From NCBI GenBank assembly GCA_023653785.1, contig JAMKCH010056824.1:1-64000 (forward strand): a DNA stretch of 64,000 nt, read 5' to 3'. The position numbers and the translations under genes are program-made. A model generated the notes under the pieces. The model was given only the letters and a program-made list of their open reading frames with translations, did no database searches and had not been told where the DNA came from. The stretch comes from Ophioderma brevispina. Taxonomy: Eukaryota > Echinodermata > Ophiuroidea > Amphilepidida > Ophiodermatidae. Positions 57,932 through 64,000 of the stretch are shown here, one piece after another (position 1 is the stretch's first letter; every line of letters starts with the position of its first letter).

Positions 57932-59750
57932 TAGGGGTCTTGTTCGCAGTCATGTTGCAAAAAAAAACAAGAACATGGGCCTATGCCTAAAATTACAACT
58001 TTTGAGGTGATTTAATGGACTTTGTCACAAACGATCATTTAATAGACATAGCTTCTCACTTGGTACTGTGGAATCACTGACTCAGTGGTGTTTATTTATC
58101 ACGGATTTTCTGTCACATTATGACACAAAGAAATTGAATTTGGATAACACATATCGTGCAAGGTGTTTGGCCTATGTTTGCTGTAGTATGTATACCAGAG
58201 TACATGCTCGGGAATTGACTGGTACCTTGCCGATCATAGCGCTTTGAGATAGTTAGAACTCGATGGTTTATACGTGCAAAGAGTAGAGGGACACAGGGAA
58301 TATCAGCGAGGTCAACTTAACAGAGCGCGACTGTCATTAGCCTAAGGTGTTATCACGCCCTCTACAGATGTCCCCAAAAAAAACTATAACAATCAAGATT
58401 AATTTTTTGGCAAAACAATTAAGTCATTTCAACTGGAGGTTTACTGATCTTTTTAAGGACTGTGTTCCAGCTTTATGCGATTTTTAGTTGGTGTACATTG
58501 GGGGGTCGGTTCAGGAGTTATGGCTATTGAGACAGTTGAAAAACCTGTTGGGGCAATTCGGCTATCTGTATCACAAAGTTGCCATTGAAAATCACCGTCA
58601 AGACATTCTTTATGAACATTAAAATAAAAGTAGGTATCAAGTGCGGGCTGTTTGTGATATACATTAATTTATAACTGTATAAGTCGCAATTGCTAATAAA
58701 TACATGTAGCATTGGGAAATTCAATCCAAACAGTCTTGTTGTTCGTTTTACTCCAGGTTTCAGCAGAGGTGAACATAAAAAACCTTGTTTGGCAAAGTAA
58801 CTGAGACCTTGTAAGTTACAAAACATCCTTTCCTTATTGCTATTGTTGAACACTGCTTCTTAATGATCTTCCTCCCTGACCTGTGGAGGCAGTGGGGAAT
58901 AGGGGAAGGGTAAATTGTCCCCAACATTAGAGCGTTGTCACTCATTGTCCTCAACAGACTTGTAGGCTGTTGTCCCTCAACAGACTGGTAGGCTGTTACA
59001 TTAGTTTCAAGGAGTCAAATTCATCATATTTCATGAATTTCCTGATCATTGTCCCTCTGACGGAGTCTCTCATTGTAACCAAAACATAATAATTCTGGGG
59101 TTTCACTGAAAAATAAGATATGATTAGTTCCAATGCATGATCATACTTCACTCTGATCTGATACATATCTTTGTTTGAAAAGGGTTTAATTCACAATGAT
59201 TGCTACACGCCTGATACCTGTAGTCTTGAACCTTCAGGTGATTGAAGGCCCAAGTGGTGTTTTTCACGTTGGTTCAACTGACAATATTCCGCTTAGGGTC
59301 CATCAAATGGATGGAATAAAAGCGAGGAATTAGCTTAGGAAATGGTCTAAAAATAAAATCAATAAGCTGGCAAAAATGCTACAGGTTATATTTTGTTAAT
59401 TTAGTTGCTGTATAGTTTTTATTGGGACAGTCTGTATAACTAGTCAAGTGTAATAGCCGTACGTCGAAGGTGAAAAGAAAACATATAAGGATTTGTACAG
59501 TGTTTCGATGCAAAAACTAATGTAGATGTCCATGGATTTGTAAACACCAGTCTTTAAACTCTGTGGAAATACTTTGAGAACAATAAACTACAATGCACAT
59601 TCGCGCTTTTACCTTTACCTTATACGGATCTATACTACAAATCTTTTCGTCTAAAACTAATCACACAGATCTCCTAAATTAACTTTAGAAAGGCACCCTG
59701 TATTTTGTTTGTCCATGCAATCTTATGGGGTTTATAACTTCCGGGTAACC
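57932..59750. other. No recognisable gene
   Basis: Includes a short direct repeat of AACAGACT(T/G)GTAGGCTGTT at about 58,953-58,997. Nothing coding is seen. Confidence 0.35.
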
Positions 59751-59820
59751 CATAGCAAAGCACGGTCTCCGACCGTGCGGAAACACCCATAGCAAAGACG
59801 GTCTCCAACCGTGCGAAAAG
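59748..59820. repeat. Duplicated ACGGTCTCCGACCGT hairpin
   Basis: ACCCATAGCAAAGCACGGTC...GACCGTGCGGAAAC is repeated immediately as ACCCATAGCAAAGACGGTC...ACCGTGCGAAAAG. Each copy has a 7-bp stem around a TCC loop. Confidence 0.75.
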
Positions 59821-60059
59821 TAATATGGTTACTGAAATTCATATTGGGTATTTATTAATTAAGGCTATGGTTTGTGTCCATTTGTTAGTTTTCATAATTC
59901 CATATTGTATACCATTAAGGTCTCGAATAGTGAACTGAGATTGGAACAGTACCCCCCCCCCCCACACACAAACACACAACGCTTCTATCATTTCTTATAT
60001 AAACTTTGTCAAATTTATTCAGGTCATTCATCACCATGTAAAAGGTATAGGTTAAGTAT

Positions 60060-60780
60060 CTTAATATAGGCTATGGTATGCAATTGTTACTGTTATGTTA
60101 TTAATGGTTATAATGTATTCGACAAGTTATGTCATTTCATGTATATAAGGTTATGTGATGTACGGTAGCCTATGTTCATGCTGAATTGCGTAACTTTGCT
60201 ATGTGTGATATGTTACCGGTTATGTATATAGAATTGATGATAGGCCCTTGATAGTTATGTTATGTTCTGTGCTTATGCTGTGTTATATGCTATGTTATGT
60301 TATACGTTTATTATGTTATATATGCTATGCTGTGTATATTGCTATGTAGGTATAATGTTTTTTATATGTCTGTATAGTATGATATGTTATGCTTAATATT
60401 AGTTATGTATTATGCTATGTTATTATGGATACGTTATGTTATATAGATTGCTGTGTATATGCTATTGTATGTAGACGTTATGTGTATGTATGTAAATATG
60501 TTATGTATACTGTGATATTATGAGTTAAATATTTTTTTAGGTTATGTTACCTCATGTTACGTTACGTTATGTTATAGTTTGTTATATGCTATGCTGTGTT
60601 ATATGCTCAGTGTTATTTATAGTTATGTAATCTGTTATGCTGTATGTTATGCTATAGTTATGCTAATATGGTATCTATATGTTATGTTATATTGCTATGT
60701 GTTATGTGATGTTTTAGGGTATGTTTTACATTACGTTACGTTATGATATGTTATGTCATCAGTGTTATGTTTTGGTTTAT
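60060..60780. repeat. Degenerate TTATGTTATGCTATG satellite
   Basis: About 700 bp of irregular 5-bp TATGT/TATGC units on a T-rich strand, with frequent single-base gains and losses. No coding meaning. Confidence 0.85.
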
Positions 60781-61990
60781 TTGTTTAGGTTCTGTAGACC
60801 CATTTCTTTTTTTAATTTAATTTTTTCGCAATGTAAATGTAGAACCATTCTCTTCTTTTGTTTAAAGTAGTTATTTTCCCAAGGTAATGTTGATGTTATG
60901 TTGTCTTACCTTGTACTTGGTTGGTGGGGGGGAAAAGGAAAACATACAAAAATTAACCACCAGACCACATAATCTCGTCACTTTCTTAACAACAACAATA
61001 ATAGTTTACCATATATAAATATTAATAATAGTTAATAATAATGATAATACATCTGTCAAAAAATGTTTATATCCGGCCCATAGTTTTTCACACATCTGTT
61101 CTGATTTTTCGCGTCCATACTTGCTTTCAATTCCTTTTCATGTTACTAAAAACTGGTATTTTATCAAGTAATTTAGTTTGTAAATAATCCATTTTATCCA
61201 CTTAATTATAGATTAGGGCTATATTTTGGCCGTAACTGGAAGAGGCCAAAGATAACATTTCTTATTAGAACAAAGATACACGACCATTGATTAAAAGGAC
61301 TGTGTAAGGAAATCTTTCCAACTTTCACCACTTTGCAATTAAAAGAATTAAATGTTTGTTATAGGTCTCTCAGTTTCTTTACAGAAAGCGACAGAGGTTA
61401 TTTCCGGAAATATTTCATAATAAAAAGAGATGAGTTTGTCCCCAAAATGCTTATTTTTAATGCGGTATTGGAAAAACCATTAATTTTTGTGTCGAAAAGA
61501 GTCTTAAAAGGGAGATCGTTTTTTTAAAATCAACCTTTTTCCCCGGAATCAAAGGATTCATGTTACGCTCCACATATTTTGTTTTTTTAGCTTGGTAGTT
61601 TACATTTGATGGAAGAACAGTTGATAGATATTTTGGCATCCTTTTTTATCATTTAATTTATTAATGAGCAAGGGCGAAACGGATACGGATATTGGACATG
61701 TCATCTAGTCTGATTTTTTTTAAGTTTCAAAATTTTTTAATTGATGTACGTATATTTCAAAAAAGTACAAAAATCGATGGAATGTTAATTTTTCGACAAA
61801 ACTCATTTCTTTGTCACATTTCACCGTTTTTTTACATTTAGGAAATCGTTAATAAAAACGAATGCCTTTTTCGTCCCATGCTTAAAAAAGGTTGTTATCT
61901 ATGTTTATATCATCATTTCTCATATCAACTGGGTTTTAGCATCCCGGACGGTAAACTATCAATTTTGGCCTAGTGTTTAAACAAAGCCCA
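60781..61990. other. No clear gene; possible LINE 3' flank
   Basis: AT-rich sequence downstream, in the minus sense, of the LINE remnant. It may include decayed ORF2 C-terminal sequence, but no motif is certain. Confidence 0.3.
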
Positions 61991-61999
61991 AGCATTAGC

Positions 62000-63290
62000 A
62001 GTCTTTCCAAAAGGCGTTTGCTGTGCTAGAGCTTTGATATAGGTAGGTAGGGGGACCCCCCTGGGGGGGGGCTTTCCCCGTACATAAATTCATATTATTG
62101 TTATCCCCGTTGCACTTTGGAATATTCGTGGTACATTTCTCATCAAGGTATATTTAAAATACATCTAATCCATGTAATTTTAAAGGGCAAAAAAGCATTC
62201 TATATTAACCCAGTTGGTACCACCGTCTTGTTACATATTTCCATTGGCTTACGTTTTCTTTTCAGGTTTTGATTTCCAACAAATTCAATATAGCTGTTTT
62301 CGTTCTCGACAAGAGAATATCACGGTCAGGAAGAGAGAGTATTAAATGATTAAATGGTGGAAGGAAATATGACTTTACTACGGAACCTTCCCAACACCGT
62401 TATATTTCTTTTTTCCCAATATTCATTGTGTAACTGTTTCAAAAAACAAGTTTAAAATGTTAAATTGACACTTTTTTTACTGTAAGGAAACATCAACCCC
62501 CAAACAGTAAACCCAGCATAGTTTTTCCTTGTTTTAATACGGTAACTGTTATACTTACTTGCTTCCAATAATATAACCTTTGTTTTTGATTCGTTTATTT
62601 CCTTACAGATATTAAGTACTAGTGATCCAGTATATTAATTGTAGATATAGAGATTCAGCAGATCCATCTAGACTACGTTGTATCGTCGCTATTGGGTTAT
62701 TTTGCTTCACAACCGCTAATTTAATACCTTTAATAAATTATTCTGCCTTCTCATTAAGATAAGATTTCTGTGCAGCGAAGAAAAATATATGGCGAGAGGG
62801 CATCGCCCTCAGTCTACATCCTATTTTAATTTCAAATCTGCGGGAAAGGTGACCGTTTTAAACAAGAATGAAGAGAGGGACTTCGTATAAAAATAATTGT
62901 TATCCATTTTAATGAAGATCAATTTAAAAACATCAATTACTTGAAAAATGAAATAGGAGAGCAAAAGAATCAAAGCTTTTCAAAGTCTAAAAGCAAAATA
63001 ATACCAGGAATTTTTTTGTACTTCAGTGAGGTGAGATTATATCATAAAGGTTCTGATATTTTCACCTATGTATATACATGACATAAATCATTTGTGAATC
63101 TTCGTGAATAATGTTAGGTAGTAAACGCTTTATTCGATGGGCAATAGTACCGGAGGCAAGTTTATATATAACATTAAGCAAAAATATTGGGCGCCAGTTT
63201 TTCAAATATTGTCTAGATTTTTTTGATGGGTTTTGCTCCCCCCCCTCCCCCTTCTCTCCCCCTCGTATCTCCATCCCTCCCTATTTCTAT
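62000..63290 (-). pseudogene. Decayed Tx1/L1-like LINE reverse transcriptase
   Basis: On the minus strand, from high to low coordinates, several frames give RT landmarks. These are LKNWRPIFLLNVIYKLASGT then IAHRIKRLLPNIIHED (about 63,200-63,100), YIGENIRTF, a TEVQKIPG-like then LDFEKAFDS-like segment (about 62,970-63,010), NGHLSRRFEIK then a CR-GDALSPYIFLLAAE-like stretch (about 62,750-62,850), an SDDTT-like catalytic box and LDGSAESLYLQ (about 62,640-62,690), and NESKTKVILLEASKY (about 62,590). NWRPISLLN and DFEKAFDS are hallmarks of L1/Tx1-type LINEs. Many stops and shifts show it is dead. The endonuclease part upstream is not recognised. Confidence 0.8.
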
Positions 63291-64000
63291 ATCTTGTGGT
63301 TCTTTCTCTTGACACGGTGATCGATGCCCGTCATGGGCGGACGCGGACGCGATCCCAACCTTTTTCGTAGTCGCAGTAACTTCCGTGGACATCATAGTTG
63401 AGTGGAACCTCTGAGAACAAGACAATCCAATTTTAAAATCATGATTATGCTGGAGATGCCTGTTCATAATTATCAGGAAAAGAACGCTTTATTTAAAATA
63501 AACATATCATGCATTATTCCGTATTGTCAACTTGGAAAGTATATACCAAACCTTTCAAATAGTGATACATGAAATGTGAGAAAAGAGAGAAGTTGAAAAT
63601 GATCGAAATAAATTCGCTTATAAATGTCGTGCACATTTCTCATTTTCTTCACTCTGTTCGCGTCTCCTCCTGTCTTCTTTTTGCAAACTTTTCTTCAAGC
63701 TCATTGGTATTTATCAGGAACTATTTTTTTTATGCCTTTTGCCATTGCACGTAGTCTTTTCTAATTTTGAGTTACCAAAATAGTGTTTTATAATTATTTG
63801 AAAGGACGAACATCGTTGGCATGATTTCAACATTGATCGTGCCCTTTTGAAGATAAAATATTTACATTTTCTTAGTATTTTTTCAGTATTTAATAAGTCA
63901 CTTTGGTCTTTATTAAAAGACCCGGAAAAGGGTTTAAATTTTTATGTAATATGAGTCCTAAATGTTTGCTATTCGCTTTTCCTATATAAGTCTTCCTTTC
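63291..64000. other. No recognisable gene
   Basis: A pyrimidine-rich patch (CCCCCCTCCCCCTTCTC) lies at 63,238-63,262 just inside the LINE remnant. The rest holds nothing supportable. Confidence 0.35.

Overview
The window looks like nuclear DNA of a marine invertebrate deuterostome, most likely an echinoderm or a close relative. The evidence is a goosecoid homeobox gene with introns, a secreted C-type-lectin-domain gene with introns, a tRNA-derived SINE with a Deu-like second domain, non-LTR retrotransposon remnants, and very dense short inverted-repeat transposons. There are no operons, ribosome-binding sites or other prokaryotic features. The species is not identified.

Layout. 1-9.6 kb is repeats only: motif-iterating MITEs, foldback elements, a long inverted-repeat element and a sharp hairpin. 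At 9.64-12.36 kb on the + strand lie two exon-like blocks of a secreted C-type lectin domain (CTLD) protein. Their intron is filled with TTAA-flanked MITEs, and the first block contains frameshifts. 13-16.5 kb is more repeats. 16.9-21.9 kb is a nested composite: long terminal inverted repeats surround a decayed LINE reverse transcriptase, and one arm is split by another foldback element. 22-35.9 kb has no recognisable gene. It holds a 10-copy minisatellite (26.6-27.8 kb), two Deu-like SINEs (31.5 and 34.4 kb), MITEs and microsatellites. 35.9-37.3 kb has weak traces of a LINE 3' part on the minus strand.

The clearest gene is goosecoid on the minus strand, with exon 1 at 54,946-55,105, exon 2 at 46,009-46,205 and exon 3 near 39,400-39,685. 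Exons 1 and 2 join perfectly in phase and carry the eh1 repressor motif and homeodomain residues 1-46. Exon 3 has a good splice acceptor and recognisable helix-3 codons including Lys50. However, it holds several indels, substitutions and two in-frame stop codons within about 180 bp. Introns 1 (8.7 kb) and 2 (6.3 kb) are packed with mobile elements. Upstream of goosecoid (56-64 kb) there is no other gene except a Tx1/L1-like LINE remnant at about 62.0-63.3 kb on the minus strand.

Two themes run through the window. First, many small elements have short CACTG- or CTCTC-type ends and a usually 2-bp (mostly TA) target duplication, but each is filled with a different short palindromic motif iterated in both orientations. 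Second, damage is clustered: frameshifted exons, ragged minisatellite copies, and a filled/empty-site tandem duplication. This suggests a poorly polished or haplotype-merged assembly in places, so the goosecoid and lectin lesions should not be taken as biological pseudogenisation without checking.
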